Of a stretch of 64,000 nucleotides of DNA, positions 42,990 through 51,731 are shown piece after piece (the stretch's first letter is position 1; every line of letters begins with the position of its first letter). Under the pieces are notes generated by a model that did no database searches, was not told the origin of the DNA, and saw only the letters and a list, made by a program, of their open reading frames with translations. Origin of the DNA: Bacteroidota bacterium (GTDB lineage: Bacteria > Bacteroidota > Bacteroidia > Chitinophagales > Chitinophagaceae); NCBI GenBank assembly GCA_016868455.1, contig VGGV01000011.1, positions 1-64,000 on the forward strand. The letters run 5' to 3'. The translations under genes and the position numbers were made by a program.

Positions 42990-44258
42990 ATGTATAAATC
43001 AGCCGGGGAGGCGTTATCTGTTGTTCAGTCGGGGCACCGTGTATTTGTACAGGGCAGCGCCCAAACACCCCTGTATTTATTGAGAGAATTAGCCAAAAGG
43101 GCTGCAGAACTCCGCAATGTTGAGCTCAATTTCATTACGGTGCATGGCGATATTGAACTGGATAAACCGGAATATGAGGAATCATTTTATATCAACTGCA
43201 TGTTTGTTTCTCAGTCGGTACGGCAGGCAGTAAATGAGGGCAGGGCGGATTATATTCCTGTTTTCCTGAGCGATATTCCTGATTTGTTCCGCCGCCAGAT
43301 GAAAATTGATGTAGCGCTGGTGCAGGTATCACCGCCGGATGAGCATGGTTATTGCTCGCTGGGTGTATCGGTGGATATTGCCCGCAGTGCGGTAAACACG
43401 GCGACATATATTATTGCGCAGATCAATCCCCGGGTGCCGAGAACACATGGCGACAGTCTGGTGCACATCAGGCGGTTCGGTTCTATGGTATATTATGAAG
43501 AAGAGTTGCCGGAAATGGATTATGGCGCCAAAGTGGGCGCAGATGAACTGAAGATTGGGCGGCTGATAGCCGGGCTGGTAGAAGACGGAAGCACTTTGCA
43601 GATGGGAATCGGCACCATTCCCGATGCTGTATTAAAATCACTCAATTCTCATAAGAACTTAGGTGTGCATACAGAGATGTGCAGCGATGGCATCATTGAC
43701 CTGTTTGACATGGATATTATTAACAATTCGCAGAAAAAAATACATCCGAATAAAACGGTTACCGGTTTTGCGGTAGGAACCCGGAGGCTTTATGATTATG
43801 TGGATGATAACCCCGCTTTTGTTTTCCTGGATATTGATTATGTGAATGATCCTCATGTTATCCGCCGCAATCCCAAAGTGGTGGCCATTAACAGCGCCAT
43901 TGAGGTGGATATCACCGGCCAGGTATGCGCTGATTCAATCGGCACCACCCAATACAGCGGCATTGGGGGGCAAATGGATTTTATGCGGGGCGCTGCGCTG
44001 AGTGAAGGAGGCAAACCCATCATTGCATTAACCAGCCGAACGGCTAAGGGAGTAAACCGCATTGTTCCCTTTCTGAAAGCCGGGGCAGGTGTGGTTACCA
44101 CCCGTGGTCATATCCATTATGTGATTACCGAGTATGGAGTTGCTTATTTGTTTGGCAAAAACCTGAGGCAAAGAGCAAAGGAGCTGATTGACATTGCCCA
44201 CCCCGATGACCGTGAGATGCTGGAAAAAGCCTGCTTTGAACGATTCCACCGTTTTTAG
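42990..44258 (+). CDS. Acetyl-CoA hydrolase/transferase family CoA-transferase
   Basis: A 422-residue family I CoA-transferase of the 4-hydroxybutyrate/acetate CoA-transferase group. It moves CoA between acetyl-CoA and another carboxylic acid through a glutamyl-CoA thioester. VQVSPPDEHGYCSLGVSVD, LQMGIGTIPDAVLKSL, VHTEMCSDGIIDL and NSAIEVDITGQVCADSIGT (with the catalytic Glu) are characteristic, and GGQMDFMRGAALSEGGKPIIAL follows. The carboxylate partner is not evident from neighbours. It appears to be a single-gene unit after aroQ. Confidence 0.9.
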   Translation: MYKSAGEALSVVQSGHRVFVQGSAQTPLYLLRELAKRAAELRNVELNFITVHGDIELDKPEYEESFYINCMFVSQSVRQAVNEGRADYIPVFLSDIPDLFRRQMKIDVALVQVSPPDEHGYCSLGVSVDIARSAVNTATYIIAQINPRVPRTHGDSLVHIRRFGSMVYYEEELPEMDYGAKVGADELKIGRLIAGLVEDGSTLQMGIGTIPDAVLKSLNSHKNLGVHTEMCSDGIIDLFDMDIINNSQKKIHPNKTVTGFAVGTRRLYDYVDDNPAFVFLDIDYVNDPHVIRRNPKVVAINSAIEVDITGQVCADSIGTTQYSGIGGQMDFMRGAALSEGGKPIIALTSRTAKGVNRIVPFLKAGAGVVTTRGHIHYVITEYGVAYLFGKNLRQRAKELIDIAHPDDREMLEKACFERFHRF

Positions 44259-44293
44259 GCAACTTTTTTAAGGGAAGGCATATTTCCGGATGT

Positions 44294-44311
44294 GAAGTAT
44301 CTGAAGTATCT
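44294..44311. repeat. Perfect tandem 9-mer in the protease leader
   Basis: GAAGTATCT occurs twice head to tail (44294-44302, 44303-44311), about 38 nt before the protease start. Its 9-nt period matches the arrays at 42390-42465 and 60093-60170. Confidence 0.5.
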
Positions 44312-44349
44312 TTAATCCGCAACCAGGGTCGCATCCAAAACCAGTCATT

Positions 44350-45705
44350 ATGAGAAAATTCCTGTTCCTTCTTCCCGTTTTTTTTACCGTCACATCTTTT
44401 GCCCAAAAATTATCACCGGTTCAGATCGCTGAACGAAATAAACCCGGCACCGTAATGATACTGGCCACTTTTAAAGGAACTGTAACAGCCATTCAACCCA
44501 TTATTGATGAAGCAGGTGTTCAGCAACTGGCTATGCAAACAAGGCAGGACCTTGAAGCTGCGGGTACATTTACAACCGATCTTTTCTGGACCACATATAT
44601 CAAGGCTTTTTGTCAGAACATTGACAAATACATGATGCGGGGAACAGAAAGGGTTTCAAAAGAGCTCAATACTACCATGGTTGGCTCCGGGTTCATCGTT
44701 ACACCCAATGGATATGTTATTACCAATGCTCATGTGGTGGATGAAAACGATGAGACTACCAAACAGAGTTTTGCAGATCAGGCTTTCCAGGAAACTATGG
44801 ATGCCGATGCCAAAGAACTGGAAAAAAGTATGGACCGGGAACTGACAGAAGATGAGAGAAAAGATCTTACCAATGCCAATGCCTGGTATTTTTCACAAAC
44901 ACTGGAAGTGGGCAGAATTGACAAAGAGTTCAGCGTGGTGCTGGGTATTTCCGGTAAAGGCGGGAAGATAGAGCCGATGAACATACCGGCTAGCCTGGTA
45001 ACCAAAGGAGCTGCCATACCCGGTAAAGATGTGGCGATTTTAAAACTGACTAAAAAACATGAATACCCTACTATCCGGGTGGGAGATGATAAGGAAATGA
45101 GAGTGGGAGACCAGGTATATGTACTGGGATACCCGGCAGTGGCCACTTTTCATCCGCTTATTTCAGAGGAATCTATTTCAGAAGCCACACTGACCAGGGG
45201 GCTTGTAAGCGCCAAAAAAAATATGAAAGACGGATGGGAGGTACTGCAGACCGATGCCTCCATCACTCACGGCAACAGCGGCGGCCCGGTAATGAATGAA
45301 TACGGTGAAGTGATCGGCCTGGCCACTTTTGGCAGCATTGACCAGCAGCGGGGGCAGGAAGTGCAGGGCATGAACTTTATTGTGCCGGTTACCATTGTAA
45401 AAGAATTTATCCGAAAGGCCAAAATACAGCCGGATATGAGCGAGATATCACTGGTTTATGAAGAAGCGCTGGACCTGTATGATGCTGAGCGCTATAAAAA
45501 AGCCCTGGCAAAATTTGATGAGGTAAAAGAAATGAACCCTTCTTTTCCTTTTATTGATAAATATATCGGCAAAACGGAAAAGAATATTGAAAAAGGGCTT
45601 GCCCGTGAGCCTAAGGATATGACGATGTATTATTATATCGGTGGTGGAGCGCTGGTGCTGGTGTTGCTGTTCCTTATTTTCCGGAAGAAAAGGGAAAAAG
45701 TCTGA
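44350..45705 (+). CDS. Membrane-anchored trypsin-like serine protease (S1C-like)
   Basis: A 451-residue exported protease. The signal peptide ends near TSFAQ. The catalytic triad reads NAHVV (His near 125), GKDVAILKL (Asp near 227) and THGNSGGPV (Ser near 313). A charged helical insert (QAFQETMDADAKELEKSMDREL) lies between His and Asp. No PDZ domain follows, unlike DegP; instead there is a TPR-like segment (VYEEALDLYDAERYKKALAKFDEV) and a C-terminal transmembrane helix (YYIGGGALVLVLLFLIF) with a basic end. The protease domain would face the periplasm. Substrate unknown. Confidence 0.88.
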   Translation: MRKFLFLLPVFFTVTSFAQKLSPVQIAERNKPGTVMILATFKGTVTAIQPIIDEAGVQQLAMQTRQDLEAAGTFTTDLFWTTYIKAFCQNIDKYMMRGTERVSKELNTTMVGSGFIVTPNGYVITNAHVVDENDETTKQSFADQAFQETMDADAKELEKSMDRELTEDERKDLTNANAWYFSQTLEVGRIDKEFSVVLGISGKGGKIEPMNIPASLVTKGAAIPGKDVAILKLTKKHEYPTIRVGDDKEMRVGDQVYVLGYPAVATFHPLISEESISEATLTRGLVSAKKNMKDGWEVLQTDASITHGNSGGPVMNEYGEVIGLATFGSIDQQRGQEVQGMNFIVPVTIVKEFIRKAKIQPDMSEISLVYEEALDLYDAERYKKALAKFDEVKEMNPSFPFIDKYIGKTEKNIEKGLAREPKDMTMYYYIGGGALVLVLLFLIFRKKREKV

Positions 45706-45722
45706 TATTAACAATTACATCA

Positions 45723-46148
45723 ATGAACAAGAAACTGAGCATAAGGCAAAGGCTTGTCATCTGCTCAGTTTTTTTATATGCTATCGCCTGTGCCTACCCC
45801 ATCTTCCGGGAAGATGATTATACGGGCATAACAGCTTTATTGCGGGGATGGATAGGAGTCGTGGGTGGCGTTTCACCAGTATTCTTATCATGGCTGGCTA
45901 ATATTGCCTATTTCATAGCCCTTTTAGTGCCTGCCCGCAGTAGAACAATCAAAATTGGGTGTTCCATAGCGTCACTTCTGCTGGGATTGAGTTTCTTGGC
46001 GGTAAAAGAAATTCCTTTTGATGAAGGAGGCTCAAATCTTGATGTATCTCCCGGCATTGCTTTTTATTTCTGGATGGCGGGTTTTAGTATGCTTTACTGT
46101 TCACATTTTTTTATCAAAGAAAACACCGGAGGTAAAGCCGGCGGTTAA
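45723..46148 (+). CDS. Hypothetical four-helix membrane protein
   Basis: A 141-residue inner-membrane protein with hydrophobic segments near 10-28, 42-62, 76-94 and 108-128. The short loops contain YPIFREDDYTG and EIPFDEGGSNLD. No family is recognised. It begins 17 bp after the protease gene on the same strand and may be co-transcribed with it, which could make it a membrane partner; that is inference. Confidence 0.65.
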   Translation: MNKKLSIRQRLVICSVFLYAIACAYPIFREDDYTGITALLRGWIGVVGGVSPVFLSWLANIAYFIALLVPARSRTIKIGCSIASLLLGLSFLAVKEIPFDEGGSNLDVSPGIAFYFWMAGFSMLYCSHFFIKENTGGKAGG

Positions 46149-46153
46149 AAACG

Positions 46154-48763
46154 CTACTGATCATCCACTTTCACCCCAGGCGCCGGGGAATGTTTTTGTT
46201 TTTCCATTTTCTTTTTTATCCATTCCGGGTCCTTGCGCTGCATTTGTATATCATCGAGTTTGGCAACAAACAGGCTGCGGCCATGTGTGGCCAGCACAAT
46301 TTCATTTTCCCTTGATTGAATGGCGATATCATGCACCGGAACAGATTGCGGCATGCCGCCATTCCAGATCATGAAGGTATTACCCATATCAAAACTTACA
46401 TAAAGGCCGCCATCCGTTCCAGCATAAATTATGTTTTCATCTTTCGGGTCTTCTTTTACAACATTGATTGGTTCAAATGGAAGTTCTTTACCTATTTGTT
46501 TCCATGTTATACCATAATCTTCGCTTACATAGAGGTAAGGGGCAAAGTTATCATATCGGTAGCCGTTTAATGAAACATACAGCCTGCCTTCTTTATGTTG
46601 TGAGGCAGTAACCCGGCTTACCCAGAGTTTGTTTGTTTCAAGCTTTAAATATTGAGTAACGTCACGGCTTTTTCTTTTTTTAGTATCTGGAGGTATTGCT
46701 GTTTGGTTCAGTTGTTCCCAGCTATAGCCACCATCATAAGAACGGTGAATATTCCCATCGTCAGTACCGGTATATATCAAACCAAACCGGAGCGGCGATT
46801 CAGAAATAGTGGTGGTAGTGCCATAAGGAACATTACCCGGCACTCTTCCATTGGTAAGGTCGCTGCTCATGGCGATCATGGTATCGCCTTTGTTTAATGA
46901 TCTGTAGAGCCGGTTAGCGCCAAAATAAAGCACATCCTGGTTATGTTTGCTTAGCAGGATAGGTGACTGCCAGTTGAAGCGAAGCGGTTTTTCTCCCAAC
47001 TCATGCTGCGGGCGGATGAATTTTTGTCCACCCCGCTGGTTTTTGTTGTAGCGGCTGTAAACACCAAACTGCGAACCGGAATATACAGTTGCATTATCCC
47101 TTGTATCCACTTGTGCATGCATACCATCACCGCCATTAATACCCCGGTAAGCATACTGACCATTATCAATCCAGCCAATATCTTCCTTATGCGTGGACGG
47201 CCCCCACCAGCTTCCATTGTCCTGAAGTCCGCCATAAACGTTATACGGTTTTGCATCGTCAACAGTAATTGCATAAAACTGTCCCACAGGCGGTGTATTG
47301 GCCTTAAACCAGTTTTCGCCGTTATCATAAGTGATGTTGGCGCCGCCGTCGTTACCATTAATGAGATGCGAATCTTTTTTGGGGTTTACCCAAAGGGCAT
47401 GATGGTCAGCATGCACATTGCCCTTGTCAATCGTTTTGAATGTTTGGCCCCCGTCGGTTGACATTTGAGCAAAGAAACCAAGGATGAAAACCTTATCCGG
47501 GTTATAGTGAGAAGTATAGATCTTGGCGAAATAATAACCATAGGTGTTGAAGATACCAATGGGTTTATCATGGGTTTTTTTCCAGCTTGTTCCGCCGTCT
47601 TCGCTCTTGTACACCTCACAACCGTAGATGCCGGTATTTTGAAAGCCATCATCACTGTCCAGGTAATCCCAGAGTTCAGTTGGTTTTAATTTATCGGCCG
47701 CCACCATTTCCTTTACATTCTGCGCATTGTATTTTCTCAGAAAGCCGTTTTTTCGCAGAAATGTATCAAGCAGGTTATTTTTCAGCGCCGCAAATTGTTC
47801 TTTGGTGATATTCCTGAAATCCTCTTTTTTGTAAAGCGTATCATTTTTTTTGGCTGTATCCGGTTTGGGATTGTTGTTATCCACCACAGCCCAAACGATT
47901 TTGGGGTTTTGGGGATAGACAGCTATACCCATACGGCCGATTTTTTCACCCGTCATAAAACCCGAACCAGCTCCGGAAACCATGCTCCAGGTTTCGCCGC
48001 CATCGCTGCTTTTGTAAATGCCGCTGCTCTTGCCGCTTTCCTCAAACTTCCAGGCACGGCGGGTGCGGTACCACATGGCTGCATAAATTTCCAAAGGATT
48101 CGCAGGGTTGATGTCCAGATCCACACAGCCGGTGTTATCATCCACATACAAAGTTTGTTTCCATGTTTTGCCGCCGTCGGTGGTTTTGTAAACGCCTCTT
48201 TCTTTATTGGGAGAATACAAATGGCCCAGCACCGCCACCCAGGCGATATTATCATTGGCTGGGTGCAATTGTACTTTACCGATATGGTGCGATTCGGGCA
48301 GGCCGAGATATTCCCAATTCTTTCCATTGTCGCTGCTTTTATAAATTCCGGTACCTGCATAAGAGGAGCGGCTGCTGTTCACTTCACCGCTGCCAACCCA
48401 GATAATTCTTTTAGTCCAGTTCACAGCGATATCGCCGATAAAGAGCATGTCAAGGTTATCCATAACTGGGGTAAAACTCTGCCCGTTGTTGGTGGTGTGC
48501 CAGAGCCCGCCGGTGGCATAGGCAACATAAAACTCAGTAGGTTCGTCAGGGTTTACATCCACATCCACCACCCGGCCGCTCATAATGGTGGGGCCAATGC
48601 TGCGGAATTTAATGTCATTGAGCGGGGAAAGGGTCTGCAGTTTACGACGCAGGTCAAGCCCCTGCATCCGTTCACCTGCCGGCGTGGGATTGGGCTGCGG
48701 GAAAACAACGACGCAAAAATGCAGGAATAAAGCTGTAAAGGCGCTTTTTAACAGGCGGAACAT
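46154..48763 (-). CDS. Secreted sortilin/BNR-type beta-propeller protein
   Basis: An 869-residue exported protein. The signal peptide ends near VVFPQ. Two seven- to ten-bladed propellers are built from VPS10/BNR repeats, seen as recurring Asp-boxes: SSDNGKNWEYLG, TTDGGKTWKQT, SSDGGETWSMV, SEDGGTSWKKTH, STDGGQTFKT, SYDGGYSWEQL, SEDYGITWKQI. LATHGRSLFVAKLDD closes it. Such proteins are often labelled glycosyl hydrolase, but no catalytic pair is visible, so a binding or scaffolding role at the cell surface fits equally well. It is convergent with the membrane protein at 45723. Confidence 0.88.
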   Translation of the reverse strand: MFRLLKSAFTALFLHFCVVVFPQPNPTPAGERMQGLDLRRKLQTLSPLNDIKFRSIGPTIMSGRVVDVDVNPDEPTEFYVAYATGGLWHTTNNGQSFTPVMDNLDMLFIGDIAVNWTKRIIWVGSGEVNSSRSSYAGTGIYKSSDNGKNWEYLGLPESHHIGKVQLHPANDNIAWVAVLGHLYSPNKERGVYKTTDGGKTWKQTLYVDDNTGCVDLDINPANPLEIYAAMWYRTRRAWKFEESGKSSGIYKSSDGGETWSMVSGAGSGFMTGEKIGRMGIAVYPQNPKIVWAVVDNNNPKPDTAKKNDTLYKKEDFRNITKEQFAALKNNLLDTFLRKNGFLRKYNAQNVKEMVAADKLKPTELWDYLDSDDGFQNTGIYGCEVYKSEDGGTSWKKTHDKPIGIFNTYGYYFAKIYTSHYNPDKVFILGFFAQMSTDGGQTFKTIDKGNVHADHHALWVNPKKDSHLINGNDGGANITYDNGENWFKANTPPVGQFYAITVDDAKPYNVYGGLQDNGSWWGPSTHKEDIGWIDNGQYAYRGINGGDGMHAQVDTRDNATVYSGSQFGVYSRYNKNQRGGQKFIRPQHELGEKPLRFNWQSPILLSKHNQDVLYFGANRLYRSLNKGDTMIAMSSDLTNGRVPGNVPYGTTTTISESPLRFGLIYTGTDDGNIHRSYDGGYSWEQLNQTAIPPDTKKRKSRDVTQYLKLETNKLWVSRVTASQHKEGRLYVSLNGYRYDNFAPYLYVSEDYGITWKQIGKELPFEPINVVKEDPKDENIIYAGTDGGLYVSFDMGNTFMIWNGGMPQSVPVHDIAIQSRENEIVLATHGRSLFVAKLDDIQMQRKDPEWIKKKMEKQKHSPAPGVKVDDQ

Positions 48764-48849
48764 AAAAGCGGTGAATTTTCGTTAGTAAATTGCAGAAATA
48801 ATTGGTTGACTCTTCCTTGGGCTCAAAGTCTCATCAAACATACTAAACA

Positions 48850-49566
48850 ATGCGTTTAATTCTTGCAATCTTTCTCCTTATTTCCGCAGGCGGTAATGCG
48901 CAATGGAAAGATTTTATCATTGGTGTAAGAGGTGATACACTGAACCGGGTAGATATAAAGGGGAAGAAACAGGGCCCCTGGGTGATTAAAGTGCCGGACC
49001 TTCGGGGCGAAAGGGGCTACGAAGAAGAAGGATATTTTGTTGACGACCTGAAAGACGGGGAGTGGAAACGTTTTTCATTAGAGGGTGTAAAAATTGCTCA
49101 GGAGAATTACCGCTGGGGCAAACTGCACGGCAAACAGCAGTACTTTACGTACAATGGCGGGCTGCTGCGGGAGGAGAACTGGAGGGCCATTGACCCCGCC
49201 AACCAGTATGATACCGTGTCTGTCTATGACCTGAAAGACCCGACCAAGGAAATTGACCGGGTGGTGGTAAAGAATGACGGCATGGCCATGAAGCATGGCA
49301 AGTGGACCTACTACGATCCAAGGGAAGGCAGGATTGAGGCAACCGAATATTATGTGATGAACAAACTGCAAACGGATGACGGTGCCATGATAGCGGATGA
49401 AGACCTGCGGCCGATTGATATAAGTAAGGGAAAACAAAAACCGGATACTGCTACCACTAAAACAGTGCAAAAACCCCAGGTGGTGCTGGATTATGAAAAG
49501 AAAAACTCCGGAAAGAAGAAGATAAAAGTGCGGGATGGCAATACGGGCAATACCCCTGAACCTTAA
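48850..49566 (+). CDS. Secreted MORN-like (YwqK-type) repeat protein
   Basis: A 238-residue exported protein with signal peptide MRLILAIFLLISAGGNAQ. The body repeats the pattern Gly-x-Trp/short strand: KGKKQGPWVIKVPD, GYFVDDLKDGEWKRFS, YRWGKLHGKQQYFTYNGGLLREENW, MKHGKWTYYDPREGRIEATEYY. This resembles MORN/YwqK antitoxin-like repeats. The C-terminal 50 residues are Lys/Thr-rich and disordered. The role is unknown. Confidence 0.7.
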   Translation: MRLILAIFLLISAGGNAQWKDFIIGVRGDTLNRVDIKGKKQGPWVIKVPDLRGERGYEEEGYFVDDLKDGEWKRFSLEGVKIAQENYRWGKLHGKQQYFTYNGGLLREENWRAIDPANQYDTVSVYDLKDPTKEIDRVVVKNDGMAMKHGKWTYYDPREGRIEATEYYVMNKLQTDDGAMIADEDLRPIDISKGKQKPDTATTKTVQKPQVVLDYEKKNSGKKKIKVRDGNTGNTPEP

Positions 49567-49624
49567 AGAGCCATTATTGATCGCAGGGTTTGACTACTGA
49601 ATGCCCTATGAAATATTTGCGGTA

Positions 49625-50467
49625 TCATTTTTTCATTTTCGCCCCTTTTTCAAAATAATTGCTAAAAAACAGAAAATGGTACTGTATGGCATTTTTCCAG
49701 TAATCCCAGTTATGCTGGCCGGGACGTTCAATATACTCATGCGGGATTTTCAGTTTTTCCATTTTGGTATGCAGCATATTGTTTACATCAAAGAAGAAGT
49801 CATCGGTACCGCAGTCAATAATGATAGCAATAGAATCTTTCGGGTATTTCTCCACTACGTTGATAACAGAATATTTCTCCCAGTTCTCCGCCTTGCTGAT
49901 GGTATCACCCAGCCTTTTCATCAGTTGCCAGTTTTTGGGGAAGGGCCGCAGGTAAACGCCACCGCTCATACTTCCGCAGGCGCCAAAAGTACCCGATTGA
50001 CGGTAACCAAGATATAATCCGCCATGCCCGCCCATACTGTTGCCGGTAATGGCACGGCCGGTCCGGTCTTTAATTGTGTTGTAGTGTTTATCAATCCAGG
50101 CGGGCACTTCCACCCCCACATAAGTTTCAAATTTCATGTTTGTATCAACCGGGCTGTCTATATACCAGCTGTTTTTTCCTTCCGGGCAAACAATGATGAA
50201 CTGGTATTTATCTGCATATTTCACCAGTTCCGGGATTCGGGTTACCCAGTTACTGTACCAGCCTCCGTAACCGTGGAGCAGGTAAACAACCGGGTAGCTT
50301 TTATCCCTGAACTTTCCCAATGAAGAGTGATAGTTGTCGGGTTTTATCACCACACATTTAAAACTTCTGCCCATGGCCCTGCTGGGAATGGAAACGGTAT
50401 CAACCACCGCTGCATGAGATGCGGAATACAGCAGCAACAAAAAAACGGGGATGATCCTGATTTTCAT
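49625..50467 (-). CDS. Secreted alpha/beta-hydrolase esterase (esterase D/antigen 85-like)
   Basis: A 280-residue exported hydrolase. The signal peptide ends near SASHAA. VVYLLHGYGGWYSNW forms the oxyanion region, ITGNSMGGHGGLYLG holds the nucleophile Ser near residue 145, IDCGTDDFFFD the acid, and YIERPGQHNWDYW the catalytic His. This order matches the esterase/mycolyltransferase-like family that acts on acyl or feruloyl esters. The substrate is not determined by sequence. Confidence 0.9.
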   Translation of the reverse strand: MKIRIIPVFLLLLYSASHAAVVDTVSIPSRAMGRSFKCVVIKPDNYHSSLGKFRDKSYPVVYLLHGYGGWYSNWVTRIPELVKYADKYQFIIVCPEGKNSWYIDSPVDTNMKFETYVGVEVPAWIDKHYNTIKDRTGRAITGNSMGGHGGLYLGYRQSGTFGACGSMSGGVYLRPFPKNWQLMKRLGDTISKAENWEKYSVINVVEKYPKDSIAIIIDCGTDDFFFDVNNMLHTKMEKLKIPHEYIERPGQHNWDYWKNAIQYHFLFFSNYFEKGAKMKK

Positions 50468-50576
50468 GCACTAAAGATATTAAAAGCAGAACAAGAGTTG
50501 CAACCGGTTGATCAGACATAAAAAAGATGAAGAAAAATCAATTAAAAATTTTGTGGGGTATTGATTATAATATAAT

Positions 50577-50598
50577 TTTGATATCAATTTGATATCAA
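50577..50598. promoter_or_regulatory. Tandem 11-bp palindromic operator candidate before the SPFH gene
   Basis: TTTGATATCAA occurs twice directly head to tail (50577-50587, 50588-50598); each unit contains the perfect 10-bp palindrome TTGATATCAA. The 11-bp period places both on one face of the DNA, and the pair ends 12 nt before the SPFH ATG. The downstream gene encodes an Arc-type ribbon-helix-helix protein, a fold known to bind such tandem sites, so autoregulation is likely but unproven. Confidence 0.65.
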
Positions 50599-50610
50599 AC
50601 AATTTTATAT

Positions 50611-51486
50611 ATGGAAAAGATCATCAAACCCGTTTCCGGATTCCTGGTACTTGCTTTAACTCTTGCTGGTATTGGATTCGGAATATATTTTATGGTGGAT
50701 GGCATTGGCGGAAATGAGCAGGTTTTGCCGCTGTTCTGGGCAGGCCTGGCATTGGTCATCCTTTCTCTCTTTTTCATGAAAGGGCTGATGATCATCAGCC
50801 CCAACCAATCCAGCGTATGCACTTTTTTCGGGAAGTATGCCGGCACGGTTAAAAAGAACGGGCTGTTGTTTGTAAATCCTTTTTTCGGGAGGCAAAAGAT
50901 ATCGCTTCGAAAAAACAATTTTGAAACGGCGAGGCTGAAAGTGAATGATAAGATCGGGAACCCTGTAGAGATAGCTGCTGTAATTGTATGGCAGGTAAAC
51001 GATACATACAGGGCCGCTTTTGAAGTAGCCGACTATGCGCAGTATGTGAAAATTCAAAGCGAATCGGCTATACGCCACCTGGCCACTACCTGCCCATACG
51101 ATGAAATGGAAGACAGCAACGCCTCGGTAACATTAAGGAATGGTGGTGAAAAAGTGATCGAAATGCTGGAACAGGAATTAAGTGAACGTTTATCCGCTGC
51201 AGGCATCATGGTCATTGAAGCCCGGATCACCCATCTGGCATATGCACCTGAAATAGCCGGCGATATGCTGCGGAGACAACAGGCCACAGCCATTGTGGCG
51301 GCAAGATTTAAAATAGTGGAAGGGGCGGTGGGAATGGTGGAACTGGCGCTGGAGCAGCTGAGTAAAAAGGAAATTGTGAACCTTGACGAAGAAAAGAAAG
51401 CAGCCATGGTGAGCAATCTGATGGTGGTTCTCTGCGGGGAAAAGGCAGCCACACCGGTGCTGAACACCGGGACTTTGTACCAGTAA
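50611..51486 (+). CDS. SPFH/band-7 domain membrane protein
   Basis: A 291-residue stomatin/prohibitin-type protein. Two hydrophobic segments (about 8-30 and 42-60) anchor it. The SPFH domain follows: GLMIISPNQSSVCTFFGKYAGTVKKNGLLFVNPFF, then NPVEIAAVIVWQVNDTYRAAFEVADYAQYVKIQSESAIRHLA. A coiled-coil helix (ITHLAYAPEIAGDMLRRQQATAIVAARFKIVEGAV) is typical of family oligomers that form rings at membranes. It overlies a probable operator and is followed 17 bp later by an Arc-like gene. Confidence 0.92.
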   Translation: MEKIIKPVSGFLVLALTLAGIGFGIYFMVDGIGGNEQVLPLFWAGLALVILSLFFMKGLMIISPNQSSVCTFFGKYAGTVKKNGLLFVNPFFGRQKISLRKNNFETARLKVNDKIGNPVEIAAVIVWQVNDTYRAAFEVADYAQYVKIQSESAIRHLATTCPYDEMEDSNASVTLRNGGEKVIEMLEQELSERLSAAGIMVIEARITHLAYAPEIAGDMLRRQQATAIVAARFKIVEGAVGMVELALEQLSKKEIVNLDEEKKAAMVSNLMVVLCGEKAATPVLNTGTLYQ

Positions 51487-51503
51487 ATTCAATTATCCAT
51501 CCT

Positions 51504-51689
51504 GTGAGCGACAAAAAAGCATTTGTGCTAAGGATAGATTTTCAAGTCTATAAGGCTCTTGAAAAATGGGCCGCTGATGAATTTCGCAGTGTGAACGGGC
51601 AGATAGAATGGCTGCTTTCACAAAAACTGAAAGCAGAGCAGCGGCTGAAAGAACCTTCCTCCAATCCTTCCAGGGCGACTAAAAAATAA
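51504..51689 (+). CDS. Arc-type ribbon-helix-helix DNA-binding protein
   Basis: A 61-residue protein from a GTG start (no ATG is near). KKAFVLRID is the DNA-contacting beta strand, FQVYKALEKWAADEF is helix A, and RSVNGQIEWLLSQKLKAEQRL is helix B; RSVN-x-QI is close to the Arc repressor motif RSVNSEI. The tail is Ser/Pro/Lys-rich. It follows the SPFH gene by 17 bp in the same direction. Its likely target is the tandem TTTGATATCAA site at 50577-50598. Confidence 0.8.
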   Translation: MSDKKAFVLRIDFQVYKALEKWAADEFRSVNGQIEWLLSQKLKAEQRLKEPSSNPSRATKK

Positions 51690-51731
51690 GAAGCTGCCAT
51701 TTGTGACAGCTTCCCTTATTGTTCAGTTTTA

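Noticed and set aside
46154-48763. Calling the BNR-repeat protein a glycosyl hydrolase
   Set aside because: Asp-boxes are clear but no catalytic residue pattern of a sialidase or glycosidase is visible.
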